The notes: generated from the sequence alone by a model not told the origin. 64,000 bases of DNA from Neobacillus sp. FSL H8-0543 (GCF_038592905.1 NZ_CP151943.1:2728001-2792000); one strand, 5' to 3'. Shown: positions 8,373 through 16,884, counted from the stretch's first letter. Numbers and translations are program-made.

Positions 8373-9056
8373 ATGATGGGTGTCAAAATGGTTGATAAAA
8401 AAATAGTCGGTGAAAAAGCAGCAGAGTTTGTTAAAGATGGCATGGTTGTGGGGCTTGGAACGGGTTCGACAGTTTTTTATACCATACAAAAGCTTGGTCA
8501 GCTAGTGAAGGAAGGCCTTTCCATTAAAGGTATTCCAACTTCTGTTCAAACGGAAGAATTGGCTAAAGAATTAGGCATTCCACTTACAAGCTTTAGTGAA
8601 ATAGAAAGTATAGATATTGCTATTGATGGAGCAGATGAAGTCAATTCAGAATTAGAACTGATCAAAGGTGGTGGCGGCGCACTTTTAAGAGAGAAAATCA
8701 TAGCGAGAGCAGCTAAAATATTTATTGTTGCAGCAGATTCATCTAAAAGGGTAGAGAAATTAGGTGCGTTTCGATTGCCTGTAGAAGTTATTACGTTCGG
8801 TTATGAAATGACAGAAAAACATATTAGAGCCATTGGTTTAGTCCCGGAAATTCGATTAAACGGTGGAACTCCGTTTATTACTGATAATGGGAACTATATT
8901 TTTGACTGCCAAATTCCTGAGCACGTTCAGCCTGAAATGTTAGAACGAATGCTTAACATGATACCGGGAGTCGTTGAAAATGGGTTGTTTGTTGGAATGA
9001 CTGACTTGGTGATCACTTTAGATCAAGAAAAAAATGTTGTCATGTTAAGAAGGTAA
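8373..9056 (+). CDS. rpiA: Ribose-5-phosphate isomerase A
   Basis: Interconverts ribose 5-phosphate and ribulose 5-phosphate. The 227-aa length is normal. The hallmark motifs are present: GLGTGSTV (phosphate loop, residues about 28-35), DGADEV (near 86-91), KGGGGALLREK (near 99-109, catalytic Glu/Lys) and NGGTPFITDNG. GAAAGGA is 7 nt before the first of two adjacent ATGs. Many Bacillaceae use RpiB, so RpiA beside hxlAB, zwf and gnd points to a dedicated supply of ribulose 5-phosphate. It starts 42 nt after the DUF3231 gene and could be cotranscribed with it. Confidence 0.95.
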   Translation: MMGVKMVDKKIVGEKAAEFVKDGMVVGLGTGSTVFYTIQKLGQLVKEGLSIKGIPTSVQTEELAKELGIPLTSFSEIESIDIAIDGADEVNSELELIKGGGGALLREKIIARAAKIFIVAADSSKRVEKLGAFRLPVEVITFGYEMTEKHIRAIGLVPEIRLNGGTPFITDNGNYIFDCQIPEHVQPEMLERMLNMIPGVVENGLFVGMTDLVITLDQEKNVVMLRR

Positions 9057-9057
9057 G

Positions 9058-9098
9058 AACATAAGAGTGAGACTTTGAGTCCCTCTCTTATGTTTTTT
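9058..9098. terminator. Terminator between convergent rpiA and oxidoreductase
   Basis: AACATAAGAG pairs with CTCTTATGTT and is followed by TTTT. It probably serves rpiA and lies just past the stop of the convergent gene. Confidence 0.75.
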
Positions 9099-10088
9099 AT
9101 ATCTTTACAATGATTCTACCTCTTGCTTGTCCTTTTAAAATAGTAGGCAAGTTTTCAGGTAATTCTTCAAGGGTAATTACTTTCTGTATAATTTCAGAAA
9201 GAGTAGAAGGTTTTAAATCGGTTGCCATGCGATTCCATAGTTCTTGCCGAACATCCATTGGACAATAAACAGAATCAATACCGAGAAGGTTTATGCCACG
9301 TAAAATAAACGGAAACACGGTGGTAGGAACGCTTCCTCCACCAGTTAAACCACTGACCGCAACAGAACCATTGTATTGTATTTTACTTAAGATGGATGCA
9401 AGTGTCTCTCCTCCGACTGGATCAACCGCTGCAGCCCAATTTTGTTTATCAAGAGTTTTTATTTTACCATTAAAGACATCTTCACGAGAGATAATCTCTT
9501 TTGCACCGAGCTTATGTAAAAAAGTATGCTCAGAATTTTTCCCCGTACTAGCGACAACTTCGTATCCTCTTTTTGAAAGCATGGAAACAGCTAAACTTCC
9601 TACCCCACCAGTAGCTCCAGTGACAAGGACTTTGCCCTTTTCTGGCGATAAACCGTTATCTTCTAACCTTTGAATGGAGAGGGCTGAAGTAATACCTGCT
9701 GTCCCCAAAATCATTGATTCCATCAACGTTAAATTTTCAGGTAAAGGGACAATCCAATCACCAGGAATGCGGGCATATTCACTATAACCACCATAATGGG
9801 ATACCCCAATTTCATAGCTTGTTGCTATGATCTCATCTCCTTCGCGGAAGCGTGGATCTTGAGACGATACGACTACACCTGCTAAATCAATACCTGGAAT
9901 AAAGGGATAGGTTGTGACGATTTTTCCATTCGGAATACTAGCTAAACCGTCTTTATAGTTAATGCAGAATAAGAAACCTTGATTAAAACATCACCTTGAG
10001 GTAACTCATTTAAGGTAATATTTTTGACTTGAACAGAAAAATCGTTTTCATTTTTATCTACCATCAATGCAATAAATTGTTCCATCAT
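9097..10088 (-). pseudogene. Zinc-free medium-chain oxidoreductase (YhdH/YhfP, acrylyl-CoA reductase-like), frameshifted
   Basis: The whole gene is present at about 330 codons, starting at 10088 with AAAGGAG 7 nt upstream, but it breaks near 9958-9962. Upstream the frame reads KVSYSAL, then a one-base loss pushes it to a stop; the next frame resumes YKDGLASIPNGKIVTTYPF. The downstream 209 aa carry the Rossmann motif TGATGGVGSLAVSML and the family ending KGQARGRIIVKI. If functional, it would be an NADPH-dependent quinone or enone reductase. It is divergent from hxlR across operator site C, so it was probably an aldehyde-stress gene. Confidence 0.8.
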
Positions 10089-10164
10089 TCTTTAACTCCT
10101 TTCTTGTACAGCAGAATAGAATTATATATTCACTGCTAATATATAATGTATGGAAGAATATTAC

Positions 10165-10204
10165 AAGTACATACTTTTATTTTATATAGTGAAAAAAGTA
10201 TACT
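10165..10204 (-). promoter_or_regulatory. Probable HxlR operator between oxidoreductase and hxlR (site C)
   Basis: Read toward the oxidoreductase it is AGTATACTTTTTT, CACTAT, ATAAAATAAA, AGTATGTACTT, nearly identical to site A. TACTTG is followed after exactly 17 nt by TTATAT. On the other side the AGTATACT box lies within the likely hxlR promoter, whose TATAAT is at 10211-10216, so autoregulation is plausible. Confidence 0.7.
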
Positions 10205-10236
10205 GTGGGTTATAATAAATATGGAGGTGAAGTGAA

Positions 10237-10602
10237 ATGTCACGAATGCAGGATAAGATGTTTAATTGTGAAAAAGAATTAACTCTTTCCGTTATCGGTG
10301 GTAAATGGAAGATGCTTATACTATGGCATCTAGGAAAAGAGGGAACGAAGCGATTTGGTGAACTGAAAGCTCTTATGCCAGGGATCACGCAGAGAATGCT
10401 AGTTAATCAATTGCGAGAACTGGAAGAAGACTTGATTGTAAAACGCAAAGTCTATCCCGTGGTTCCTCCAAAAGTAGAATACTCCCTTACTGAACAAGGA
10501 AGAAGCTTGATGCCGATTCTCGATGCTATGTATAACTGGGGGAAAGATTATATGGAAACTGCTGGGTTGAATCCTTTAGTAAGACAAGAGTCGATTAGGT
10601 AA
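10237..10602 (+). CDS. hxlR: HxlR, formaldehyde-responsive transcriptional activator
   Basis: A 121-aa winged-helix regulator (HxlR/MarR-like). The opening [20 protein letters not shown] and the motifs [21 protein letters not shown] and [19 protein letters not shown] match the B. subtilis HxlR protein rather than a generic family member. The single conserved Cys near the N-terminus (residue about 11) is the likely sensing residue. HxlR activates hxlAB in B. subtilis when formaldehyde is present. Here it is 7 kb from hxlAB and divergent from the oxidoreductase gene. GGAGGTGA precedes the ATG. The other three copies of its presumed operator flank hxlAB, zwf and the nitrilase remnant. Confidence 0.9.
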   Translation: MSRMQDKMFNCEKELTLSVIGGKWKMLILWHLGKEGTKRFGELKALMPGITQRMLVNQLRELEEDLIVKRKVYPVVPPKVEYSLTEQGRSLMPILDAMYNWGKDYMETAGLNPLVRQESIR

Positions 10603-10620
10603 ATTTTAACTGGTAATCTA

Positions 10621-10654
10621 AGGTTGACTCCGGCCAAGGGGGTCAACCTCTTTT
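10621..10654. terminator. Terminator between hxlR and the ger operon
   Basis: AGGTTGAC pairs with GTCAACCT, extended by CC/GG, and is followed by CTTTT. It separates hxlR from the convergent gerC-type gene. Confidence 0.75.
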
Positions 10655-10663
10655 CATGATAAT

Positions 10664-11755
10664 TTAATAATTATTTTTAGTATTTTGTAATGCCTCAAAA
10701 TAAAGCTGATAATTAACTTTTATTTTCATTTTTCCCCAAGCGGCTAACCATACCTTTTCGCTGATGGGTTTGGAAAAGGGGCTAAGGGTGTGTGTCCCGA
10801 TTTGAAGAGGATCCACCTTCAGCTCTTGCATTTTTTTTATGAGGCCCGTAGTTTTCATTTCTAATTCAGTTTCAATTTCCTTATGAAGCTGCATCAGTTC
10901 ATTTCCGTTGAGGATATTTTTATTACCTTGATATTCCTCAATTCTTCCATTTAGTTTCACGTTTATTGTAACTAGGGAAAGATTTTTATCCAAATCCACA
11001 TTTACTCTTGAGCGTAGATGTCCAATAACCACATCTAATTTGGTTATTGGGAAAAACTTCAAATAGTGATCATTGTCAAGAAGTTGAAATATTTGATCTT
11101 CGGTATTTGTGACCATTTCTATTAATTTATCATTGCTAAAAAAAGCAGTCCCCTCGTAAGTAAAGTTATCTTTCGCTACTTTGAAAACAGGAAGAACGGG
11201 ATCTGAAAATGGTGAAAACAGCTTATTTTTATATTCATGCAAATTGACAATGGTCATTTCACCTTGTTTTTTCCTCTCATAGTGTCTTAGCATCCGATAC
11301 AGGTAATAATCAAGGTTTTCTTGCTTCTTTGCTTGTCTGTTAATATATTCGTCAAAATTACCTTTAACGATGACTAAATACATTCGTTGCGAAATATCAT
11401 AGTCTGTCAATAGCGTGTTAATCAACTGAATAATCCCTTGTTTCGCTAATTCCTCATGAATTAAAAACAAACGGAGTTGTCCAACCTTCAATTCACGATA
11501 ATATCTTAAATTAAAGTCTTTTCCTCCCTGTTTAAGGAGATCAACATCTAGTGTTAATAAGCTTTTTGGCTCATTTACTAATGGAGGGACTAATGTACTC
11601 ATTTTTATTTTTCCTTTTTCGCCTTTACTAATTGACCAAAAAGTGACAGGGGCAATATCTTCAATTGTATTGTTCTCAACAAATGGGGCACATCCTGGGA
11701 TCATGACTAATGAAACAAAGATTCCCCAAACTAAAAGCATTTTCTTTCGTCTCAT
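10664..11755 (-). CDS. Spore germinant receptor C subunit (lipoprotein)
   Basis: The Ger(x)C family subunit of a germinant receptor, anchored to the outer face of the spore inner membrane. From ATG 11755 the protein is 363 aa and begins MRRKKMLLVWGIF, with lipobox SLVMIPGC. This start overlaps the upstream gerB stop (ATGA), and the 26 extra residues of the longer frame lie inside gerB. The C-terminal GerAC-like domain includes LHKEIETELEMKTTGLIKKMQ and DPLQIG. It is the last gene of a gerA-gerB-gerC operon. Germinant specificity cannot be read from it. Confidence 0.92.
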   Translation of the reverse strand: MRRKKMLLVWGIFVSLVMIPGCAPFVENNTIEDIAPVTFWSISKGEKGKIKMSTLVPPLVNEPKSLLTLDVDLLKQGGKDFNLRYYRELKVGQLRLFLIHEELAKQGIIQLINTLLTDYDISQRMYLVIVKGNFDEYINRQAKKQENLDYYLYRMLRHYERKKQGEMTIVNLHEYKNKLFSPFSDPVLPVFKVAKDNFTYEGTAFFSNDKLIEMVTNTEDQIFQLLDNDHYLKFFPITKLDVVIGHLRSRVNVDLDKNLSLVTINVKLNGRIEEYQGNKNILNGNELMQLHKEIETELEMKTTGLIKKMQELKVDPLQIGTHTLSPFSKPISEKVWLAAWGKMKIKVNYQLYFEALQNTKNNY

Positions 11756-12873
11756 GCTTTTACACGCCCTTTTAGCTTTGTCAATAGGAGCAAGAATGTT
11801 GGGACGATAAAGTAAGTTATTCCACTTAACCAAATTTGAATATTCAGGAGAATATTCTGTTCGGTTTCAATAGACCAAATCCAATTATTCACAATTAAAA
11901 AGCAGAGAAATAACATAATACAAGTGACAGCAAAACCCATACGTGAAGGTTGGGTACTTGTTTTTTTTAGGATGATTCTTGTAGCCCCATATATACATAA
12001 CAAGAAAATTGATAAAGCAAACACCAATAAAAACATATGTAGTGAAATCAGGATAATATCCAGTCGTTCAAACATGGGAGATTGTAAGTATCGAATCATA
12101 TGAATAATAGGGTATTTACTTTTACTTAAATAATTTGAACCGAAAAAGAATAAACTCGCAATAAACAATAGCAAATACTCTGAAGTAGAAAGAGCATTCG
12201 CATAGGTTAAATATTTACTCATTTTTTGTTGTGGTTTGATCCAAGGAATTAAACAGATTAAATACTCTGGTCCTGAATATGAAGACCAAATGAGTAACAA
12301 TCCTTTCCATGAATCAGTTGTCCAATTTGTTGGTATCAAGGGATACAAATCATGTAATGCAGCGATTGGTGGAATAAAAAAGGGAAAATATAAAAAAATT
12401 ATCCAAAAAACACATAAAAAAACAATTACCACAAACCGTATGGTATTTTTCATTCCTAGTGAAGCAACATAGGAGCTCGTAAGAAGAATGAAAAAAATAA
12501 TCCAATTTGAATTCATTGATGGGAAAATAAAAGCATGAATGACTTCTAAGTATCCGAGTGTGATCACCGTTATTTTGATTAGTATCAATATAAGTCCTAT
12601 AAAAGTCAAAAGCCTTACCATTCGAACACCAAAAAGCTCTACAAAACCTTGATATCCCTTTTTAGCATAATTTGATTCTAGCCATTTGCATAACAGCCTT
12701 ATATTGAGTTGGGAAAAGATTGCCATTGCAACAATGCCCCAAATCATAAACGGGTGTAATAAGTAGGTAGGCATTAAAAAAAATAGGTAAAGCATTTGGA
12801 AACGGTTGACGATGAAAAAGGCATAGATTCCGTCAAATTTAGATGATTTATCAAATAAGGAAAATGTGGTCAA
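11752..12873 (-). CDS. Spore germinant receptor B subunit (permease-like)
   Basis: A 373-aa integral membrane protein of the spore germination GerB family, related to amino-acid/polyamine transporters and with about ten hydrophobic segments (for example near residues 37-56, 75-100, 110-131, 140-165). In the germinant receptor this subunit binds the germinant. It starts with TTG at 12873, preceded by AAGGATGTGA, 7 nt after the gerA stop, and its stop overlaps the gerC start. Its length is normal. Confidence 0.9.
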   Translation of the reverse strand: MTTFSLFDKSSKFDGIYAFFIVNRFQMLYLFFLMPTYLLHPFMIWGIVAMAIFSQLNIRLLCKWLESNYAKKGYQGFVELFGVRMVRLLTFIGLILILIKITVITLGYLEVIHAFIFPSMNSNWIIFFILLTSSYVASLGMKNTIRFVVIVFLCVFWIIFLYFPFFIPPIAALHDLYPLIPTNWTTDSWKGLLLIWSSYSGPEYLICLIPWIKPQQKMSKYLTYANALSTSEYLLLFIASLFFFGSNYLSKSKYPIIHMIRYLQSPMFERLDIILISLHMFLLVFALSIFLLCIYGATRIILKKTSTQPSRMGFAVTCIMLFLCFLIVNNWIWSIETEQNILLNIQIWLSGITYFIVPTFLLLLTKLKGRVKA

Positions 12874-12880
12874 CTTTGAA

Positions 12881-14398
12881 TCACATCCTTCGTTTGTATC
12901 TCCATTTCTGTAAAGGGTGTAAATGATCCGGACGGGATTTCATGTTTATTAAAGGCCCTCTAATAAAGAGATCGATCCAGTCCTTCCAGTAAAATGGAGC
13001 GATTGGTGAAAAATAGGGTTGTTTTAAGGAAGTAAGACCATTTAGATGTGCCGAAATGGCAATTGCTCCCATGGCAATGCCAAAAACACCAAAAAAGGAT
13101 GAAAGGAGAAGAAAACCAAATTGAATGAGTGTATTTGCCTTCGTCATCAAATAGTTTGGTACTAAAAATGAGGAGATGGTTGAAATACAAACTAATACAA
13201 TTAATACTTTGCTCGCAAAACCCGCTTGAACCGCTGCTTGACCGATAACTATACCACCAATCACCCCTAAGGTTTGACTTGATTTGGTCGGCATCCGTAA
13301 ACTCGCTTCTTTTATGATTTCAAGAATAGTTAACATCACTATTGCTTCCCAAAATGGTGTAAAAGGTAGTTTACTTCTAGATTCCACTATAACAAATAGT
13401 ATTTGTAAGGGAATCATTTGATAATGGTGGGTTGTTAGTGCAACATAAAATGGTATCAGTGTGACGGACAGAAAAAAGCTTAAATATCGAATAAGTCTTA
13501 AAAAACTTGCGACCGGCCAACGATTAATATAATCCTCAGGTGATTGGAAAAGGTGAAAAAAGGTGATTGGTGCAATTAATACAAACGGTGTGTTCTCTAC
13601 CAAGATAGTTAATTTACCGAGCCCTAAGGAATAAGCACAAACATCTGGGCGGTCAGTTTGTTGGAATTGTGGAAAAATACTGTGATGATGTTCCTCCATA
13701 AATGCCGCTACCTGGGATGAATCGAAAAATAAATCAAAGTTAATTTCAGAGATTTTCTTTCTTGCTATTGATATATATTCAGGATTGGTCAACCCGTCTA
13801 TGTACATTAGGACAACCGTTGTTTCACTTAATGAACCTACTTTATATTTCTCTGTTTTTAATTCAGTAATAGGAAGTCTTCTGCGTATGAGGGTGATATT
13901 TGGTTCTAATTGTTCAGTGAAACTATCTTTTGCACCGTATAAAATTGTTTCTGTTTCAGAGGTTTCAATCCCCCTACTTAATTCGTTAGGAAGAGGAATG
14001 GCCAACCATTGTTCTTGGATACAATCATTCAGAAGTACAGCACCGGTGAGGAGTAATTTCTGTGCCTCTTCAAGTGATTGGATCTTCATTACTTTAGGTG
14101 TGGCTATGCTTTCGTAAATCATGGCATGTGGACATTGGATAACAGGTTCTATTATCGATTCATTCAAACGATCCTGGTCAATTAAGGTTCTTAAATAGAT
14201 TAAGACAACTTTTTGATCGTTAAGTGTAGTGCGTTCGATTATCTCTACATCGTCCATATTGTCTAAAATCTGTTTTAGAGAGTCTAGTGATATCTTCCTT
14301 TGCACAGGTTGTTGTGTGTCACTACTATCATTAGCAATGCTTTTACCCTTTTTCAAAACATAAACATCCCCCACTGATATAAGCTGCCATTTGTTCAC
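12881..14398 (-). CDS. Spore germinant receptor A subunit
   Basis: A 505-aa GerA family protein with a soluble N-terminal domain of about 240 aa and a membrane domain. The family segments VLMYIDGLTNPEYI, RPDVCAYSLGLGKLTILVENTPF and PFYVALTTHHYQMIP are present, and the C-terminal cytosolic tail is PLINMKSRPDHLHPLQKW. It acts with the B and C subunits in the spore inner membrane. The GTG at 14398 is the first possible start, but its ribosome site is weak, so the true start may differ by a few codons. It is preceded by a sigma-G-type promoter. Confidence 0.9.
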   Translation of the reverse strand: MNKWQLISVGDVYVLKKGKSIANDSSDTQQPVQRKISLDSLKQILDNMDDVEIIERTTLNDQKVVLIYLRTLIDQDRLNESIIEPVIQCPHAMIYESIATPKVMKIQSLEEAQKLLLTGAVLLNDCIQEQWLAIPLPNELSRGIETSETETILYGAKDSFTEQLEPNITLIRRRLPITELKTEKYKVGSLSETTVVLMYIDGLTNPEYISIARKKISEINFDLFFDSSQVAAFMEEHHHSIFPQFQQTDRPDVCAYSLGLGKLTILVENTPFVLIAPITFFHLFQSPEDYINRWPVASFLRLIRYLSFFLSVTLIPFYVALTTHHYQMIPLQILFVIVESRSKLPFTPFWEAIVMLTILEIIKEASLRMPTKSSQTLGVIGGIVIGQAAVQAGFASKVLIVLVCISTISSFLVPNYLMTKANTLIQFGFLLLSSFFGVFGIAMGAIAISAHLNGLTSLKQPYFSPIAPFYWKDWIDLFIRGPLINMKSRPDHLHPLQKWRYKRRM

Positions 14399-14430
14399 TT
14401 TAGAAAAAGTGTAATGGTAATTCTTCCTTT

Positions 14431-14460
14431 TAGTATGAAAAAGAAAAGATTATTTTATAC
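14431..14460 (-). promoter_or_regulatory. Sigma-G-like forespore promoter of the ger operon
   Basis: Read on the minus strand it is GTATA, an 18-nt spacer, then CATACTA. This fits the sigma-G consensus (GMATR-N18-CATNNTA) at all but one position. It lies 33 nt before the gerA GTG, as expected for forespore expression of germinant receptors. Confidence 0.6.
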
Positions 14461-14497
14461 TAATAAAATAAGGTAGGGGAAACTATATAAATTTTAC

Positions 14498-14538
14498 AGT
14501 ATAGTTTTTTACACTATGTAATGAAAAAGTGCGTACTT
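14498..14538 (+). promoter_or_regulatory. Probable HxlR operator (site D)
   Basis: AGTATAGTTTTTTA, CACTAT, GTAATGAAAA, AGTGCGTACTT: the fourth copy of the element. It faces the broken nitrilase/GNAT gene at 14605. TACTTG is followed by a -10-like TAATAT after 19 nt or GCTAAT after 17 nt. It is back to back with the ger operon promoter, but its polarity matches the plus-strand gene. Confidence 0.6.
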
Positions 14539-14604
14539 GTTCAAATTTTTCATTTCGCTAATATAGGATTAAATGATTATTACAAATAGAAAGAAGGGGA
14601 TTGT

Positions 14605-15116
14605 ATGCAAATGAGAGTATCAGCCGTTCAGTATTATCTTCATACCATTAGCTCTTTTAAAGAGTTTGCAGACCAGGTGGAGCATTATATAAAAACAGCA
14701 GAAGAATTCGAATCCGATTTTATCATCTTCCCTGAATTTTTCACTACTCAACTTATGTCCCCCTAAAAGGGAATACCTTATACGTTGTCGATATAGGTGT
14801 CCGTCCAGCTTTTCGAAAGTTAGGTTTAGGCAAGTTGTTGATGTTTTCTATGTATGATGTTGTTGTTCATTTGGGGTTGGAAAGACTACTTGGTGGGGGT
14901 AGGATGCCAGGTTATCACAAACATACGAATGAAAAGTCACCTGAACAATATATAGATGCAGTGGTAAAAGGAGAGCTGAAGGATCCAGTTATCACTTTTC
15001 TCCTCCGTTGCGGCCGTACACCAGTAAAAGTAGTAGCAAATTATTTAGAGGATGAAGAATCGTATAATTATGGCACGCTAATGGAATGGAAAAATCCGTT
15101 TTCCCATTCAAAATAA
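14605..15116 (+). pseudogene. Broken nitrilase-family / GNAT acetyltransferase gene
   Basis: Two fragments are joined. Positions 14605-14766 (MQMRVSAVQYYLHTISSF to EFFTTQL, then stop) are the first about 50 residues of a carbon-nitrogen hydrolase domain, including the catalytic-Glu region (FPEFF). Directly after, in another frame, 14766-15116 encodes a GNAT fold fragment (VDIGVRPAFRKLGLGKLLM, with an R-x-x-G-x-G-type acetyl-CoA loop). Bifunctional GNAT-nitrilase proteins of the YhcX type exist, but there the GNAT part comes first. So this is a deletion or rearrangement remnant. GAAGGGG precedes the ATG. Confidence 0.7.
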
Positions 15117-15567
15117 AGAAAATCGACTGACAAAAATCGCCATTTTATAATTTTATAACTCAAAACTTTATTTGAGTTCAAGAAGGTACGGTGCCAAGCA
15201 TCAGTCTCTTTTTGTATGGATGCAATATTAAAAAAAGCCACCTCACAAGAGATCGCTTTTCCCCAACAATATAAGATAAAGGATAGAAATCCAAAAGCCA
15301 AAGGCTTTCAAACTTATTATTTTCATGATTCTCTGGTTGTATGTAGTTTGTGGTCAAGTTTTTTCTTGATGTATTTCTTTATTAGCTCCTAAAGCATCCA
15401 TAAGCTTAGTGTCACATTGCTACTAACATTTTCTGTCAGGGAGTACATTTTAATACTATGTGAAACAATACACTTAAAGTAACAGGGGCGTTAGTTGAAG
15501 AAGGATTGTGAAGAGGAAAAAGCCCCACTCAATTGAGCAGGGCTGAATACATTATTACATCTGAATG
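15117..15567. other. Non-coding stretch with possible gene tail
   Basis: No convincing gene. Around 15487-15510 a short frame ends GALVEEGL and a stop. It is followed by a hairpin (AGCCC, CTCAATTGAG, GGGCT, about 15519-15543). This looks like the end of a lost gene with its terminator, next to the attachment-site-like structure. Confidence 0.4.
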
Positions 15568-15791
15568 TGTCCTCTTTTGTCCTCCGGTTTGTCCTCCGAT
15601 GTTTTATATTGCATTTAAAACCTTTAAGTCGAATTTTTTATAAATGTTGATTTAGAGCCTTTTTTTAAACACTATTACTTTCTAATAAATATGAAAATGA
15701 ATGGGCGGCATGATGTAATCTGCCCCTCAACCCTTGATAGATAAGGATTTGTTGGTAAGATGAGAGTGGTTTGCTAACATTTTTCTAACAT
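15568..15791. other. Attachment-site-like structure with groEL 3'-end core
   Basis: The core at 15701-15718 (ATGGGCGGCATGATGTAA) is exactly how Bacillus groEL genes end (MGGMM, stop), but no groEL gene precedes it. On the left there are three TGTCCTC direct repeats (15568, 15578, 15590). On the right there is CCTTGATAGATAAGG, an imperfect palindrome, and two CTAACAT repeats (15774, 15785). Short direct repeats on both sides of a conserved gene end are how tyrosine-recombinase arm and core sites look. No integrase gene is visible. I infer an integration junction. Confidence 0.55.
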
Positions 15792-15805
15792 AGAGGATAT
15801 TAACG

Positions 15806-15853
15806 GAGGCTTCTCATAAGTTGACCAAACTTATGGGAAGCTTCTTTTTTCAT
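15806..15853. terminator. Terminator-type repeat, copy 1
   Basis: GAGGCTTCTCATAAGTT pairs with AACTTATGGGAAGCTTC and is followed by TTTTTT and CATTTCTT. Related copies are at 28198, 29301 and 30186. No gene lies directly upstream; in the original chromosome it may have ended groEL. Confidence 0.65.
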
Positions 15854-16122
15854 TTCTTGAGTTACGTGGAGATATACAAATAATAATAGACTGATCTATT
15901 ATTAGACCAGTCTATTGAAAGAATCTTCATGATAACAAAAGCATATATATTGATTCTTTTAACGACATTAATTTTTGATTTTATGCTGTAAATACTACGA
16001 CACTGCCCATCATATGGACGGATAAAAAATTCAGCTTAAAGTTACCTATAAACTTGGATATACATTGCATCTATCCTCTTAAAAGGTTCTTCTCATTTTA
16101 AATATTATAATTCACACAATAA

Positions 16123-16581
16123 TTATTCATGCTTTAAAATTGTTAAACCATTTTTCTTACCAGTTTCTATTAACTTTTCAGCTTGATCTTTTGTAATTGG
16201 TTGATTCGGCAACTCATTATCTGAAACAGCTGGTCTAGCTATTTCACGAATGACATTTTCAAAGTCAGTTGAAGTTAAAGACAATATTGCTTTTGCCGTT
16301 TCAGTTTTTAATCGGAACGTATGAGATTTACCTCTTGGCACAAAGACTGTATCACCTGAAACAGTGTGTATTTCTTCTCCTTCTAAATAAAATGTTATTT
16401 CTCCCTCAACAACTCTCCAAATTTCATCTTCATTCTCATGAATATGAAACGGGGCCTCTAAGCCCTTTACTTCATTAAACTCAAAAACTGAAAAATTCCC
16501 ACCTGATTCTGAGCTTAATAGTAAAGGCTTCACTCTTGCCCCTAAAAATATATAGTTTGTATCTTTCAATAAATCCGTCAT
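16123..16581 (-). CDS. Cupin-domain protein
   Basis: A 152-aa single-domain cupin. The first cupin motif reads FHIHENEDEIWRVVEGEI (residues about 45-62) with the metal-binding His-His-Glu set, and the second is DTVFVPRGKSHTFRL with the fourth ligand His. A short helical C-terminal tail follows. The substrate is unknown; it could be a dioxygenase or a binding protein. It is transcribed away from the MarR gene, with a palindromic operator in the 303-bp gap, so it is probably under the same MarR control. AAGGAG lies 11 nt before the start. Confidence 0.85.
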   Translation of the reverse strand: MTDLLKDTNYIFLGARVKPLLLSSESGGNFSVFEFNEVKGLEAPFHIHENEDEIWRVVEGEITFYLEGEEIHTVSGDTVFVPRGKSHTFRLKTETAKAILSLTSTDFENVIREIARPAVSDNELPNQPITKDQAEKLIETGKKNGLTILKHE

Positions 16582-16675
16582 ATAATCATTTACTCCTTTT
16601 CTTTAACTAGAAGTTTATTTTTTTATCCTACTTATTACTGAGCATCAGTAAACAATAAAGTTAATTGATTCAACG

Positions 16676-16703
16676 ATCATCATTTTATATATTAAATGAT
16701 GAT
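16676..16703. promoter_or_regulatory. MarR-type operator, site 1
   Basis: ATCATCATTT-TATATATT-AAATGATGAT, a perfect 10-bp inverted repeat between the cupin gene and the MarR gene. Its 22-bp core ATCATTT-N8-AAATGAT is repeated at 18120. Confidence 0.65.
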
Positions 16704-16850
16704 TATGCAAGCTTAATGCTTTTCTACTTTTCAAAAGTTCTTTCTCTTGACTAAGATTTATCACGGCCATGAAAACAACTAAATAACAAAGTAAGTACGC
16801 ATTCACCAGATCCACGTAAGAACCTCAAATACTTTGCAATTAGTTTGCAA

Positions 16851-16872
16851 ATCAATTAATATATTAAGTGAT
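16851..16872. promoter_or_regulatory. MarR-type operator, site 2
   Basis: ATCAATT-AATATATT-AAGTGAT matches the site 1 core in 12 of 14 arm bases. It directly abuts the ribosome site (AGGAGG, 16873-16878) of the MarR gene, a position suited to autorepression. Confidence 0.5.
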
Positions 16873-16884
16873 AGGAGGAATACT

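Noticed and set aside
16793..16806. AAGTACGCATTCAC as a fifth HxlR site
   Set aside because: It matches only the GTACGC half; the CACTAT and AGTATAC parts are missing.
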